Assembly (NCBI GenBank): GCA_903845295.1
Contig: CAIMWV010000032.1
Location: 1 to 44,955 of the forward strand
From: Candidatus Staskawiczbacteria bacterium
GTDB lineage: Bacteria; Patescibacteriota; Minisyncoccia; Minisyncoccales; Staskawiczbacteraceae
Length of the DNA stretch: 44,955 nucleotides
Direction: 5' to 3'
In this document: positions 44,543 through 44,955 of the stretch, in pieces
How the letters are laid out: each line of letters begins with the position of its first letter
Numbering within the stretch: the first letter of the stretch is position 1
Notes under the pieces: model-generated
What the model was told of the DNA's origin: nothing
Database searches by the model: none
What the model saw: the letters and a program-made list of their open reading frames with translations, nothing else
Made by a program: the position numbers and the translations under genes

Positions 44543-44892
44543 TGGAAGTGGCGAGATTGAACTCGCGTCTGAAAAGTTTTTAAAAGCAATTCTACAAGTT
44601 TAGTTAATTTTTATGTTCGAGCGTTAAATAAAGAATTAACAAAATTTTTAGCGCCTTATCTCCTTAGTTTCGATAATCTGTCGGAGATCCAGATTATCTA
44701 TCCTAATAATATAACACCCTTGGTCCGTTTATTAGGAGTCAACGGTAAGGATGCCGCATTAAGCGTATGCTAATGCTGGTTGTCTATTAAATAAATTAGT
44801 AGCAATTATGTTTTTTCTCAGAAGATTAATGAGCTCCAAGAAAGCTCAACTTGCCTTGTTTTAAAGAACTAGTCATCGAAACAATCATCCCC
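44543..44892 (-). ncRNA. ssrA: tmRNA
   Basis: 5' GGGGATGATTGTTTCGATGAC; 3' CAGACGCGAGTTCAATCTCGCCACTTCCA; tag GCT...TAA encodes ATNLFNRQPALAYA (44762-44803), resume codon about 90 nt from the 5' end. Confidence 0.92.
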
Positions 44893-44955
44893 GCATTTGC
44901 GGAAATTACTCCGATAATTCGCGCCTAACCTCAAGGTCAGAATCTCTCTTTTTTA

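Noticed and set aside
1-44955. CRISPR array
   Set aside because: No regularly spaced identical 24-40 bp repeats with unique spacers seen.

Overview
The window looks like AT-rich chromosomal DNA from a reduced-genome bacterium, most likely Patescibacteria/CPR (inferred from gene content, not proven). It carries a replication/repair/translation backbone: dnaN, ruvA, ruvB, ruvC, uvrB, mutM, holA, an EndoQ-like PHP protein, PolX, an MGMT-like protein, a stand-alone 5'-3' exonuclease, tsaE, greA, rpsT, infC-rpmI-rplT, tmRNA and tRNA-Arg(CCG). Scattered through it is a second class of genes: visibly higher GC, strong Shine-Dalgarno sequences, often structured 5' leaders, usually monocistronic with their own terminator. 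Several of these encode stand-alone or active-site-altered versions of known enzyme families (LeuA regulatory domain only, LMW-phosphatase with a changed P-loop, PurF with a divergent PRPP loop, RpoN-type activator, HD protein, B12/radical SAM). Best non-coding candidates: (i) a ~330-nt transcription unit at 33854-34218 with a sigma70-like promoter, a long rod-like fold, paired ends and an intrinsic terminator; (ii) a promoter plus multi-branched RNA closed by a perfect 23-bp stem at 10851-11065; (iii) a 180-bp structured segment bounded by a 22-bp duplication of the tRNA-Arg 3' end at 32220-32421. Also notable: infC without a standard start codon upstream of its conserved N-terminus, a dispersed hairpin family, and palindromic repeats inserted in-frame in coding genes. 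All structures were read by eye; no folding or database search was run.
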